DNA from: Spinactinospora alkalitolerans
GTDB taxonomy: Bacteria; Actinomycetota; Actinomycetes; Streptosporangiales; Streptosporangiaceae
Assembly: GCF_013408795.1 (NCBI RefSeq)
Contig: NZ_JACCCC010000001.1
Location: 2,852,001-2,916,000 of the forward strand
Length of the DNA stretch: 64,000 bases
Direction of reading: 5' to 3'
The position numbers and the translations under genes are program-made. Below, one piece after another: positions 36,437 through 45,800 of this stretch (its first letter is position 1; each line of letters starts with the position of its first letter). The notes under the pieces were generated by a model. It was not told the DNA's origin, did not search any database, and was given only the letters and a program-made list of their open reading frames with translations.

Positions 36437-37312
36437 ATGGTCCGCGCCGCCCCGGACCGGTTGACTCACTGCCATGACGACGAACACGACACGAACGAGA
36501 TCCTGGTCCTGGGCGCGACGGGCAAGACAGGACGCCGACTGGTGCGGCGGCTGCGCGCGGCGGGTGCGTCGGTGCGGGCGGCCGCCCGTTCCGGCGAGGT
36601 GCGCTTCGACTGGTCCCGGCCCGACTCCTGGGACGGCGCCCTGGCGGGTGCTTCTGCGCTGTACCTCGTCGCGCCGGACGATCCGGTCTCGGTGCGCGAC
36701 TTCGTCAAGCGGGCGGAGGCCGCGGGCGTGCGCCGCTTCGTGGCGCTGTCCGGCCGCGGCATCGACCACGTCGGCGAGGGATTCGGCCAGGGCATGCTCG
36801 CCGGTGAGCTTGCCGTGCGCGACTCCGGCGCCGAGTGGACGGTCCTGCGGCCCAACAACTTCGACCAGAACTTCGACGAGGACCTGTGGCGGGCCTCGCT
36901 GCGGGCCGGTCGCCTGGCGCTGCCGATCGGCGCGGTGCCCGAGCCCTTCGTCGACGCCGAGGACGTCGCCGAGGTCGCGGCGGCCGCGCTGACCGAGGAC
37001 GGCCACGCCGGGCGGGTCTACGACCTGTCGGGGCCGCGCGCGCTGACCTTCGGCGCGGCCGTCGAGACGATCGCGGAGGCTGCGGGGCGCCCGATCCGGT
37101 ACGTGGAGCTGGCGCCGGAGGAGTACCGCGCCGAACTGCTCGCCGAAGGCCACCCCGAGGCCGCCGCCGAGGCCCTCGGCACGATGTTCGCGCTGCACCG
37201 CGCCGGGTACACGGCCGAACCCGCCGACGGGGTGCAGCGGGCGCTCGGCCGCGAACCGGTCGACTTCGGCACCTGGGCCGCACGCGCCGCCGCGGCCGGC
37301 GCCTGGGCCTGA
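36437..37312 (+). CDS. NmrA-like NAD(P)-binding protein (atypical SDR)
   Basis: About 291 residues. The Rossmann motif ILVLGATGKTGRRLVRRLRA is of the NmrA/TIGR03649 (ergot-alkaloid-like) atypical SDR type. DFVKRAEAAGVRRFVALSGR, SGAEWTVLRPNNFDQNF and PFVDAEDVAEVAAAALTEDG are conserved parts. The catalytic Tyr is not in the classical position, as usual for NmrA members, which sense or reduce NADP-linked substrates. The start is uncertain. Homologues usually begin a few residues before ILVLG, and the ATG at 36474 is well placed but one base out of frame, hinting at a small frameshift. The in-frame ATG at 36437 is the best available start. Divergent from the AraC regulator. Confidence 0.75.
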   Translation: MVRAAPDRLTHCHDDEHDTNEILVLGATGKTGRRLVRRLRAAGASVRAAARSGEVRFDWSRPDSWDGALAGASALYLVAPDDPVSVRDFVKRAEAAGVRRFVALSGRGIDHVGEGFGQGMLAGELAVRDSGAEWTVLRPNNFDQNFDEDLWRASLRAGRLALPIGAVPEPFVDAEDVAEVAAAALTEDGHAGRVYDLSGPRALTFGAAVETIAEAAGRPIRYVELAPEEYRAELLAEGHPEAAAEALGTMFALHRAGYTAEPADGVQRALGREPVDFGTWAARAAAAGAWA

Positions 37313-37399
37313 CCGTCCGCACGGGGTCCCCGAAGGAACCGGAGGACGGCGTCCGGGCCGGTCGTCGAACGCGCGGGGCGCTCCGGGGCGCCCTGCGGC

Positions 37400-38212
37400 T
37401 CAGGCGCGTGCGGCCAGGGAGTACATCAGGGGAGGGCGCGGGGCGCCGTCGGGGAAGCGGTAGCGGCCGTTGTCGCGGACGAGGGAGCCGTAGCGCTGGA
37501 ACATGGTGGCGTCGCGCTCGTGCAGGAACTCCAGCCGCAGCCCGGCGGCGGCCAGGGCGGTGACGACCTCGCCGAGGGTGTGGTGCCATTCGACGCTGGT
37601 GTTGTGCACGGTCGGCGCGTTCCAGTCGACGTAGCTGCCCGGGGCCTCGTAGGTGCGGGCGCGCGTGTCGAAGTAGTCCCCGGTGACCTCGCCCCCGCGC
37701 TCGTCGTCGAGGATGTCGGTGACGGGGTGGAACTCGGCGAGGTAGAGCACTCCGCCCGGGCGCAGCAGGCTCGCCACGACATCGCCCCACCTCGGCAGGT
37801 CGGGCAGCCAGCACAGCGCGCCGGCCCCGGTGTAGACGACGTCGAAGCGCCGGCCGCCCAGAGCGGCGGGGGCGTCGTAGAGGTCTGCGGCGACGAACGC
37901 TGCGCGCTCGGCCAGGCCGAGGTCGGCGGCCAGGGAGCGGGCCACCTCGGTGGCGGGGACCGAGAAGTCCAGTCCGGTGACGCGGGCGCCGCGGCGCGCC
38001 CAGGCCAGGGTGTCCACGCCGATGTGGCACTGGAGGTGCACGAGGTCCTTGCCGTCGACGTCGCCGAGCTCGTCGAGCTGGAACCGGTCGAGGACCTCGG
38101 CGCCGGCGCGGAAGCCGGCCACGTCGTAGAAGTCGCTCACGGCGTGGATCGGCACCCTCTCGTCCCACATCCGGCGGTTGAGCGCGATCTGCGCCGCGGT
38201 CCCGGCGCTCAT
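37400..38212 (-). CDS. Class I SAM-dependent methyltransferase
   Basis: 270 residues. Motif I is LVHLQCHIGVDTLAWARRGA followed by RVTGLDFS, where the usual Gly-rich loop appears as QCHIGVDTL. FDVVYTGAGALCWLPDLPRW is motif II/III and LLRPGGVLYLAEFHPV is the post-motif strand. The C-terminal part (SYVDWNAPTVHNTSVEWHHT; AAGLRLEFLHERD) is characteristic of a large actinomycete methyltransferase group of unknown substrate. I chose the ATG at 38212 because GGAG lies nine bases before it; ATG 38227 and GTG 38236 are alternatives in frame. It is a single gene between the NmrA-like gene (convergent) and the two-component operon. Confidence 0.87.
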   Translation of the reverse strand: MSAGTAAQIALNRRMWDERVPIHAVSDFYDVAGFRAGAEVLDRFQLDELGDVDGKDLVHLQCHIGVDTLAWARRGARVTGLDFSVPATEVARSLAADLGLAERAAFVAADLYDAPAALGGRRFDVVYTGAGALCWLPDLPRWGDVVASLLRPGGVLYLAEFHPVTDILDDERGGEVTGDYFDTRARTYEAPGSYVDWNAPTVHNTSVEWHHTLGEVVTALAAAGLRLEFLHERDATMFQRYGSLVRDNGRYRFPDGAPRPPLMYSLAARA

Positions 38213-38371
38213 GCCCGAATTCTCCATGGCGGGCACCCTACGTTTCCCCGCAGCAGCGTGTCCCCTTCTTTTCCGCGCGCTCCGCTGCCGGAGGACACGC
38301 CCCCCGTGTACGGGGCCTCGTCACGCCGGCGATCCGTCCTGCCGGGGCCGGTCCATCGCGAGTGGATACGT

Positions 38372-39013
38372 TCACCGGATCGGGACGAAGCCGCTCTCGT
38401 AGGCGGCGATCACGGCCTGGATCCGGCTGCGGACCCCGAGTTTGGTCAGCACGTTCCGGACGTGGGTCTTGATCGTCTCCACTCCGAGCACGAGCTCTTC
38501 GGCGATCTCGACATTGGACAGCCCCCGCGCCATCATCCGCAGCACCTCGTGTTCCCGCTCGGTGAGGTTCGCGTGGTCCAGGCCGGTGCCGCGCACGGTG
38601 CCGTGCCTGCCCACCAGGTTGCGGACCGCGGCCGGGAACAGCAGCGAGTCGCCGCGGTGCACGGTGCGGATCGCGTCCGCGTACTGCTCGCCCTCTGCGC
38701 GTTTCAGCAGGAAGCCGCGGGCGCCGCAGCGGAGCGCGCCGTAAACGTAGTCGTCGTTTTCGAAGGTGGTGACGATGAGTACGGCCGGACCGGCACCGAC
38801 CCTGCCGAGCAGTTGCGTGGCATGGATTCCGTCGATGCGCGGCATCCGTATGTCCATCAGCACCACGTCGGGCGCCAGGCTCCGGGCGGCCTCGACGGCG
38901 ACCACCCCGTCCTCGGCCTCGCCGACCACCTCGAGGTCGGGCTCGGAGTCGACGATGGCGCGCAGGCCGCGACGCACCAGGGGCTCGTCGTCGGCGATCA
39001 GGACCCGGATCAT
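38372..39013 (-). CDS. NarL/LuxR-type response regulator
   Basis: 213 residues. The receiver domain has the acidic pocket DDE at residues 8-10, phosphoacceptor Asp in DVVLMDIRMPRIDGI, Thr in VLIVTTFENDDYV, and Lys in RGFLLKRAEG. A LuxR-type helix-turn-helix (LTEREHEVLRMMARGLSNVE; TIKTHVRNVLTKLGVRSR) forms the C-terminus. Its ATG overlaps the stop of the sensor kinase (ATGA), so the two are made together. It presumably binds near the divergent membrane-protein gene, where a 22-bp palindrome is found. Confidence 0.92.
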   Translation of the reverse strand: MIRVLIADDEPLVRRGLRAIVDSEPDLEVVGEAEDGVVAVEAARSLAPDVVLMDIRMPRIDGIHATQLLGRVGAGPAVLIVTTFENDDYVYGALRCGARGFLLKRAEGEQYADAIRTVHRGDSLLFPAAVRNLVGRHGTVRGTGLDHANLTEREHEVLRMMARGLSNVEIAEELVLGVETIKTHVRNVLTKLGVRSRIQAVIAAYESGFVPIR

Positions 39014-40257
39014 GCGGCACCGTCCTTGGGCAGCGGCAGCTCAACGGCCAGACTCCAGGTGCCGCCGTCGGCGACGTTGGTGATCGACCCGCCCAAGGCG
39101 TGCACCCGCTCCTCCATGCCCCGCAGCCCTCGGCCGGGGCGCAACGGAGCTCCGGCCGCGGTCGGGTTCACCAGCGTGACGGCCAGGCAGCCGGGCCGCT
39201 TCGCGACCTGCAGGCGCGCTGAGGCGTCGACGGCGTGCCGCAGGGCGTTGGTCAGCCCCTCCTGGACGATCCGGTACGCCTCCCGGCTGATGACGGTCGG
39301 CAGGCCGCCGAGGTTGCCGTGGACGTCCGCCCGCACGTCCAGTCCGGCGGCCCTGGTGGCGGCGACCAGCTCATCCAGCACCTCCAGGTCGGGCGCCGGG
39401 AACCGGTCGGCACCCTTGCGTGCCGCCCCCTCGCGCAGCAGGCCGAGCATGTGATCGAGGTCCGCGGTCGCCGATCGGGACGTCGACTCGATCGTCTCCA
39501 GCGCGCCGTCGGCGAACTCCGGGTCGCGGGTGAGCAGCTTGCGGGCGGCGACCGCCTGCAGGGTCACCAGACTGAGCGCGTGCCCGACACTGTCGTGGAG
39601 CTCGCGCGCGATCCGGTTGCGCTCGGTGAGCCGCGCGGTGACGGCCTCCAGGCGCTGCAGCCGCTCGGCGTAGGACGGGCCGAGCAGCGCCGGCGCGGCC
39701 CGCGCCAGCAACGCCCCCAGCCCCACCGGAATCGCCACCGCGATCACCAGGCATGCCAGACCGGCGAACGGCATCCAGGCATCGCTCCAACCGCCAGTGG
39801 CGCGCAGCCAGTCCACCGAGGACACCGGATCGCCCGCGGACAGGTTCAAGGGCGCCGCGATCAGCGCCAGACCGAGCGGGATCAGCGTCGCGGCGTCGAC
39901 CACGACCACGCCGCCGGCGAGCACGTGCACCACGAACCACACCGCGGCGCGTATCCGTTGCTCGGTGCGGTGCGCGGGCCCTGGGACGCCGTCGGGGAAA
40001 TCCACGCCGAGCAGAGACTCGGCCGCCACGGCCTCGACCTGGCGCGCCGGCGCCACCAGCCCGACCAGGACCGGCGGCACGGCCACGACGACGGCCGCGA
40101 TCACGATCGTGAGCCAGTCCTCCAGGTGCCGGGCCGCTATCAGGATCAGCGTGCCGTCGAGTAGCGCGAACGACAGCGCGAGCGCCGACCCGAGCAGCAG
40201 GAACACCACTCTCAGATAGGTGACGGGGCGCAGTGGAAACGCCGCAGCGGTGGACAC
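39010..40257 (-). CDS. Sensor histidine kinase (HisKA_3 type)
   Basis: 415 residues. Several N-terminal membrane helices (about 15-65 and 100-190) are followed by a coiled linker and the dimerisation/phosphoacceptor motif RNRIARELHDSVGHALSLVT, with His in ELHDSVGH. The ATPase part has the N-box in REAYRIVQEGLTNALRHA and G-box in GRGLRGMEERVHALGG. This is the DesK/NarX-like class that pairs with NarL regulators, as here. The extracellular loops are short, so the kinase probably senses a membrane or envelope signal. The gene is divergent from a four-helix membrane protein and is translationally coupled to its regulator. Confidence 0.9.
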   Translation of the reverse strand: MSTAAAFPLRPVTYLRVVFLLLGSALALSFALLDGTLILIAARHLEDWLTIVIAAVVVAVPPVLVGLVAPARQVEAVAAESLLGVDFPDGVPGPAHRTEQRIRAAVWFVVHVLAGGVVVVDAATLIPLGLALIAAPLNLSAGDPVSSVDWLRATGGWSDAWMPFAGLACLVIAVAIPVGLGALLARAAPALLGPSYAERLQRLEAVTARLTERNRIARELHDSVGHALSLVTLQAVAARKLLTRDPEFADGALETIESTSRSATADLDHMLGLLREGAARKGADRFPAPDLEVLDELVAATRAAGLDVRADVHGNLGGLPTVISREAYRIVQEGLTNALRHAVDASARLQVAKRPGCLAVTLVNPTAAGAPLRPGRGLRGMEERVHALGGSITNVADGGTWSLAVELPLPKDGAA

Positions 40258-40289
40258 GGTCTCATCCTGCCAAAGGGCCGCGGGAGGGC

Positions 40290-40311
40290 GGATCCCCCAC
40301 GTGAGGGATCC
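40290..40311. promoter_or_regulatory. 22-bp near-perfect palindrome in the kinase/membrane-protein divergon
   Basis: GGATCCCCCACGTGAGGGATCC pairs at all but one of eleven arm positions. It lies 33 bases upstream of the kinase start and about 100 bases before the divergent gene, a sensible site for the cognate NarL-type regulator. Confidence 0.55.
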
Positions 40312-40413
40312 GTTTCACTCGTCGGGGTGGCGCCCCGGGAGGGCCGGTGCACCGAGGCTGGAGCCGCCGCCCACCCGAAGCGGGACAGGGGTCCGACACG
40401 ACGGGAGTCGCTC

Positions 40414-40959
40414 ATGGGAACCGCGCATACCACCGATGGCCGTCGCGCCGCCGTATCCCCCGGAACGCCGCGCTGGGCGTTCCGGGCCGCCTACGCGGTG
40501 CCGTTGTGCCTGTTGCCGTCGTCCGTGTGGCGGGCTCAGCTCGTGGTGGCGACCGACCTGGCCGACGGCTGGTACCTGCTGGTGCTCAGCGCAGTGGAGA
40601 TGGGCCTGGGGCTGCTCACGCTCGGACTGGTCCATTCGTGGGGGGAGATCGTGCCGCGCTGGGTCCCGCTGCTGGGCGGTCGGCGCCTCCCGACCCGCGC
40701 GGTCGTCATCCCCGCCTCGGTCGGCGCGGCCGCGGTCACCCTTCTCTGCGCCTATGCGGTGCTCAACGGAATCTTCCACCTCGTGACCCCGGAACAGGCC
40801 CGCGCGCTGAGTCCGGGGCTCTTCGACGTTCCCGAGCAGCCCGATGCCGAACCGCCGGGAGGCTGGGTCGTCGCGGCCTACGCGCCGCTTTTGGCGTGGG
40901 GACCGCTGTTGGCTGTTGTCACGTGCGCCTACCACCGCCGCCGCACCCGCACCGCGTAG
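40414..40959 (+). CDS. Four-helix membrane protein, function unknown
   Basis: 181 residues with four clear hydrophobic helices (about residues 24-42, 54-72, 94-118, 152-172) and a short basic cytoplasmic tail (YHRRRTRTA). No family is recognised with certainty. A Pro/Glu-rich loop near residues 135-148 would lie outside or inside the membrane depending on orientation. GGGAG lies eight bases before the ATG. The gene is divergent from a sensor kinase/response regulator operon, which suggests that it is the target or a helper of that system. Confidence 0.75.
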   Translation: MGTAHTTDGRRAAVSPGTPRWAFRAAYAVPLCLLPSSVWRAQLVVATDLADGWYLLVLSAVEMGLGLLTLGLVHSWGEIVPRWVPLLGGRRLPTRAVVIPASVGAAAVTLLCAYAVLNGIFHLVTPEQARALSPGLFDVPEQPDAEPPGGWVVAAYAPLLAWGPLLAVVTCAYHRRRTRTA

Positions 40960-40995
40960 CCGCAGGTCACCATGGAGGCGGAGCGGTACAAGATA

Positions 40996-41054
40996 GTTAA
41001 GCAGACTCTTGACCTTCCTCGGAGTGGAGAGGCATAGTCAAGTACATGCTTAAC
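40996..41054. promoter_or_regulatory. Paired inverted half sites, candidate ArsR operator
   Basis: The 18-base half sites GTTAAGCAGACTCTTGAC (40996-41013) and the complement of 41037-41054 match at 14 of 18 positions and are 23 bases apart. The second half covers the ArsR start codon. Within each half the outer GTTAAGCA/TGCTTAAC and inner CTTGAC/GTCAAG are perfect. Confidence 0.65.
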
Positions 41055-41384
41055 CAAAGTGGTCAGATGGATCGGGTGTTCCACGCGTTGGCCGACGCCA
41101 CGCGCCGGGCCATGGTCGAGCGGCTCGTCCGGGGCCCCGCCTCGGTGAGTGAGCTCGCGCGGTCACACGCCATGTCGCTGCAGGCGGTCATGCAGCACCT
41201 GCAGGTTCTCGAAGCGTGCGGACTGGTGCGGTCCGAAAAGGTCGGCAGGGTCCGCACCTGCCACATCGAACCGCAGCCGCTGCGGTCGGTCGAGGAATGG
41301 ATCGTCCGGCGGCGGACCGACTGGGAACGCCGCCTCGACCGGCTCGGCGACCAGCTCGCCGAGGATCCCGCCACCACAGAATGA
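41046..41384 (+). CDS. ArsR-family winged-helix regulator
   Basis: 112 residues. RVFHALADATRRAMVERLVR is the standard ArsR helix 2-3 opening, PASVSELARSHAMSLQAVMQ followed by HLQVLEACGLVRSEKVGRVR is the recognition helix and wing, and the C-terminal helix (VEEWIVRRRTDWERRLDRLG) is the dimer helix. No Cys metal-binding motif is present, so it does not look like an arsenic or zinc sensor. It is paired with a downstream SRPBCC protein, an extremely common actinomycete combination (ArsR plus AHSA1 domain). The start codon lies inside a paired inverted repeat, indicating autoregulation. Confidence 0.9.
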   Translation: MLNQSGQMDRVFHALADATRRAMVERLVRGPASVSELARSHAMSLQAVMQHLQVLEACGLVRSEKVGRVRTCHIEPQPLRSVEEWIVRRRTDWERRLDRLGDQLAEDPATTE

Positions 41385-41399
41385 GAAGAGGAGAGCACG

Positions 41400-41855
41400 A
41401 TGTCCGTCCCTTCCGTCAAGCACGCCACGTTCACCCTGGAGCGCGACTACCCCGCGCCGCCGGCCCGCGTGTTCGCCATGTGGGCCGACCCCGCAGCCAA
41501 AGCGCGCTGGTTCGCCGGGCCGGAGGCCGAGCACGAACTCGACTTCCGCGTCGGCGGCCACGAGACGAGCCGCGGCCGCAACAGCGACGGCCGCGTCCTG
41601 ACCTTCGAGTCCGTCTACAGCGAGATCGTCCCGGACACCCGGATCGTCTACACCTCGGGCCTGTACGCCGAGGAGACCCTGGCGACGGCGTCACTCACCA
41701 CCGTGCAGTTCGCCCCCACCGACGAGGGCACCCGGCTGGTGGTCACCGAGCAGGGCTCCTACCTCGACGGGCACGAGAAGCCGGCCTGGCGCGAGCAGGG
41801 CGCCGGCGGCCAGCTCGCCGCGCTCGACGCGGAGGTCCGGGCGGCGGCGCGGTGA
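41400..41855 (+). CDS. SRPBCC-family protein (AHSA1/CalC-like)
   Basis: 151 residues. ERDYPAPPARVFAMWADPAA followed by KARWFAGP is the N-terminal strand-helix of activator-of-Hsp90-ATPase-1-like START domains. The middle strands (FRVGGHETSRG; TFESVYSEIVPDTRIVYT) line the ligand cavity, and GHEKPAWREQGAGGQLAALD is the long C-terminal helix. Such proteins bind hydrophobic ligands; some protect against antibiotics, but no ligand can be inferred. It starts 15 bases after the ArsR stop, with GAAGAGGAGAG just upstream, so both are in one operon. Confidence 0.9.
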   Translation: MSVPSVKHATFTLERDYPAPPARVFAMWADPAAKARWFAGPEAEHELDFRVGGHETSRGRNSDGRVLTFESVYSEIVPDTRIVYTSGLYAEETLATASLTTVQFAPTDEGTRLVVTEQGSYLDGHEKPAWREQGAGGQLAALDAEVRAAAR

Positions 41856-41881
41856 CGGCCGGCGAGTTCCGCGCCCGGGCC

Positions 41882-42760
41882 CTACCTGGTCAGGAGTTCA
41901 CGCAGTGCCTTGACGACCTCGGCCGGGGCCTCCTCCGCCATGAAGTGGCCGCAGGAGACCGTGGTGTGCCGCAGCTCGGGGGCCCACGCTCTCCACAGCG
42001 CGGCGGCGTCGTATCCCAGAGTCGCGCCCCAGTCCTGCTGCAGTACCGACACCGGCATGCGCAGCCGGTTCCCGGCCCGGCGGTCGGCCTCGTCATGCTC
42101 GACGTCGACACCGGCCGATGCCCGGTAGTCGGCGACGATGGAGGTGACGGCCGCACGGGACGCCTGCAGGTAGGCGGCTCGCACATCGGCGGGGATCGCA
42201 TCGGGGTCGCGGGTCCAGGCGTCCAGGAAGTGGCCGAAGAAGGCGTCCGGGCTGCCGCTGATCAGCTGCTCGGGCAGGCCGGCCGGCTGGGCCATCAGGT
42301 AGAGGTGGAAGCCGACGGCGGCGGAGGTTCCGCGCAGCACGTCCCACATGTCCAGGGTCGGCAGCACGTCGAGCGAGGCGAGGTGGGTGACCGCGTCCGG
42401 GTGGTCGAGGCCGGCGCGGACGGCGACCAGGGCACCCCGGTCGTGGCCCGCGAGGGCGAAGCGGTCGTGGCCGAGGGCCCGTGCGAGGGCGACGATGTCG
42501 GCGGCCATGGTGCGCTTGGAGTAGGCGTGCCCGTCGGTGTCGGCGGGCTTGTCGCTGTCGCCGTAGCCGCGCAGGTCGGGGCAGATGACGGTGTGGTCGG
42601 CGGCGAGGTCGGCCGCGACGTGCCGCCACATCAGATGGGTCTGGGGGAATCCGTGCAGCAGCACGACCGGACGGCCCGAGCCGCCGACGGCGGTATTGAG
42701 CGCGACGCCGTCGGCGACGGGGACGCGCTGGTGGTCGAATCCGTTGATCCTCGGTTCCAC
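41882..42760 (-). CDS. Alpha/beta hydrolase (haloacetate dehalogenase/epoxide hydrolase-like)
   Basis: 292 residues. The oxyanion motif is VVLLHGFPQTHLMWRHVA, then ICPDLRGYGDSDKP, and the nucleophile elbow is FALAGHDRGALVAVRAG, with Asp as nucleophile as in fluoroacetate dehalogenases and epoxide hydrolases. The cap region (YLMAQPAGLPEQLISGSPDA) follows, and SCGHFMAEEAPAEVVKAL holds the catalytic His. I chose the GTG at 42760 since AAGGA lies eight bases upstream. Substrate is not known; haloacetate, ester or epoxide are possible. It is divergent from a large SARP regulator that may control it. Confidence 0.87.
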   Translation of the reverse strand: MEPRINGFDHQRVPVADGVALNTAVGGSGRPVVLLHGFPQTHLMWRHVAADLAADHTVICPDLRGYGDSDKPADTDGHAYSKRTMAADIVALARALGHDRFALAGHDRGALVAVRAGLDHPDAVTHLASLDVLPTLDMWDVLRGTSAAVGFHLYLMAQPAGLPEQLISGSPDAFFGHFLDAWTRDPDAIPADVRAAYLQASRAAVTSIVADYRASAGVDVEHDEADRRAGNRLRMPVSVLQQDWGATLGYDAAALWRAWAPELRHTTVSCGHFMAEEAPAEVVKALRELLTR

Positions 42761-42874
42761 GGTGATTCCTTCCGCTGTTCGGTCGGGTACGAGCCTGCCG
42801 GGCGCGGATGAGCAGCCGATGAGCAACGGCTGAGCGCGGCAGCCGGCGACCAGGAGACACGGCGGGCGGCCGGA

Positions 42875-42887
42875 TACATTGGGCGGC
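42875..42887 (+). promoter_or_regulatory. Leaderless -10 element of the SARP gene
   Basis: TACATT (42875-42880) followed by seven bases and ATG matches the leaderless promoter layout. No clear -35 is seen. Confidence 0.45.
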
Positions 42888-45800
42888 ATGAGCGGGGAGG
42901 CGGCAGGCGCGGCGGCGGTGGCCTTCCGCGTGCTGGGCCCGCTGGAGGCCGCCGATGAACGCGGGCCGCTCGCCCTGAAGGGGCCGCGGCACCGGGCGGT
43001 GCTGGCACGGCTCGTGATCGCCGAAGGCCGGGCCGTCCCCGTCGACCGGCTCGTCGAGGACCTGTGGGAGACGCCCCCGGACGGCGCCGTGGCGGCGATC
43101 CGCACCTTCGTCTCCGGGCTGCGCCGGGCCCTGGAACCGGGCCGGCCGCCGCGACGGCCCGCCCGGCTGCTGGTGACCGCGCCACCCGGCTATGCGCTCC
43201 GGGCCGCCCCGGACGCGGTCGACGCCCGGCGCTTCGAGGCGACCGTGGCACGGAGCGGCCCGCTGCTCACCGAGGGGCGGGCCCGCGAAGTGCCGGCCCG
43301 GCTGGAGGAGGCGCTCGCGCTGTGGCGGGGGCCCGCCTACGCGGAGTTCACCGCCTACCCGTGGGCGCGCGGCGAGATCGACCGGCTGGACGGGCTGCGG
43401 CTGCTGGCCGTGGAACGGCGGGCCGAGGCACTCCTGGAACTGGGCCGGGCGGTCGATGCCGTACCCGATCTGGAGGCGCACACCCTGGCTCATCCGCTGC
43501 GCGAGAACGCCTGGCGGCATCTGGCGCTGGCACTGTACCGCTCCGGTCGGCAGGGCGATGCCCTCTCAGCCCTGCGCCGGGCCCGCGAGACCCTGGTGAC
43601 GGAGCTGGGCGTGGACCCCGGCCCCGAACTGCGGCGGTTGGAGACCGACGTCCTCGCCCAGGCGCCGCACCTCACTCCCCGCACCCGAGCCGTCGCCGCC
43701 GCGCGCCCCGATCCGCCGCAGGAGGCAACGGCGCCGCCGCGCGAGTCCGCCTCGCGCCCGTTCGTCGGCCGGGCACAGGAACTGGAGCTGCTGGAGCAGG
43801 CCGCCGCGGCCGCAGCGCAGCACGGCGTGACCGGGGTGGCGCTGGTCTCCGGCGATGCCGGGGCGGGGAAGACGGCCCTCGCCGAAACGTTCACGCGGGG
43901 GCTGGCGGCACGCGGGTGGACGACGGCCTGGGGCCGCAGCCCCGAGCACGACGGTGCACCGGCCGCCTGGCCCTGGACGCAGATCGCCGACGCGCTGGCC
44001 GACGTGGCCGCCGGGCCCGACGGTTCCGGCGGCCACACGGGTTCCGCACCGGCTGCGGACCCCGCCGCTGCCCGGTTCCGCGCCCTTCGCGAAGCCGTCT
44101 CCCTCCTGGCCTCGGTGGCGGACCGGGGCCCCGTCCTGCTGGTCTTCGACGACCTGCACCGGGCCGGGGAGGAGACCCTGGAGCTGCTCACCGCCCTGGT
44201 CACGGAGGCGGTCCCCGGGCCGGTGCTGCTGATCGGGACCTACCGGACCGGTGAGATCTCCCCGGCGCTGGCCGGGGCCCTCGCCCGGCTCGCCCCTCGG
44301 GAACCGGTCCGGGTCTATCTGGGCGGCCTGCCCGAGACGGCGACGGGGGAGCTCGTCCGGGCCGTCGTCCACCACGACATCGACGCGCGGACCGTCCACA
44401 CGATCCACCGGCGCAGCGGCGGCAACCCCTTCTTCGCCCGGGAGCTCGCCCGGCTCTTCTCCAGTGAGGGGAGCGCCGCGCTCGACGCGGTTCCCGCCGG
44501 TGTCCGGGACGTCATCCGCCACCGGATGGCCGCGCTGCCGCCATCGGCCCGGCGACTGCTGCAGCAGGCGGCCGTGATCGGCCGCGACATCGATCCGGAC
44601 CTGCTGGCGTCCCTGTCGGACGACGAGGACGGCCTGCTCGACGCCTTGGACGCGGCGCTGCTCGCGGGCTTCCTCACCGAGCAGGACACCCATGACCTGC
44701 GGTTCGCGCACGTCCTGGTGCGCGACACCCTGTACGAAGGCATCTCCCGCCCGCGCAGGGCGCATTGGCACACGGCCGTCGCGGAAGCGATCGAAACGCT
44801 GCGCCCCGACGATGTCTCCTCGCTCGCCCACCACTTCGGCCGGGCGGCCACGTGCGCCACGGCCGCCCGGGCCGCGCGCTACGCGCGGGCCGCGGCGTTC
44901 CAGGCGGAACGGCGGTTCGCCCCGCACGAGGCGGCCCGGCTGTGGCGGGATGCCGTCACAGCCCACGACCGCTCGGGCGACGGCGACGTCCGAGGCCGGC
45001 TGGAGGCGGTCATGGGCATGGTGCGGGCGCTGGCCGTGACCGGCCGGCTGGAGGCCGCCCGGCGGCACCGCGCGGAGGCGGTCGCCGCGGCCGAGGAGTT
45101 GGGCGATCCGGATCTCACGGCGGAGGTCATCACGGCCTTCGACGTGCCCGCCGTCTGGACGCGCAACGACGACGAGAAGCTGGCCCGGCAGGTCGCCGAG
45201 GCGGCCGAACGCACCCTGGCCGCCCTGCCCGACAACCGCGAGGAGCAGCGCAGCCGCCTGCTCAGCACCATCGCCCTGGAGCTGCGCGGCACATTCACCG
45301 ACCGCGGCCGCCGCGCCGCCCGCCGGGCGGAGGCGATCGCCCGTCGCCTCGGCGATCCGGCCCTGCTCGCCCTGGCCCTCAACGCCCGCTTCATGCAGTC
45401 CTTCCAGCGTGCCGGACTGGCACCGCAGCGTGCCGAGACCGGCACCGAACTGGTCGAACTGGCCGCCCGGCACGGCCTGGTGACCTTCGAAGTGCTCGGC
45501 CACCTCATCCTCGTCCAGGCCCACTCCGCGCTCGCCGACTTCAGCACCGCCGACGCCCACGCGGCGGCCGCCGACCGGCTGGGCGCACGGTACGAGATCC
45601 CGCTCGTCGGCGTGTTCACGCAGTGGTACACCGCGCTCCGGATGACCGCCGCAGGACACCCGGCCGAGGCCGAAGCCGCGTACCGCACCGCGGGCACACG
45701 GCTCGCCGACAGCGGTATGCCGGGCGTCGAGCAGGGCATCCTCCCCCTCGCGCTGCTGTGCCTGCGCATCCAGAACGGGGAGCCCCCGCCGGCGGACGCC

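Noticed and set aside
38302-38315. Short GC hairpin CCCCG-TGTA-CGGGG after the response regulator
   Set aside because: Too short to call a terminator with confidence, although it is in the right place.
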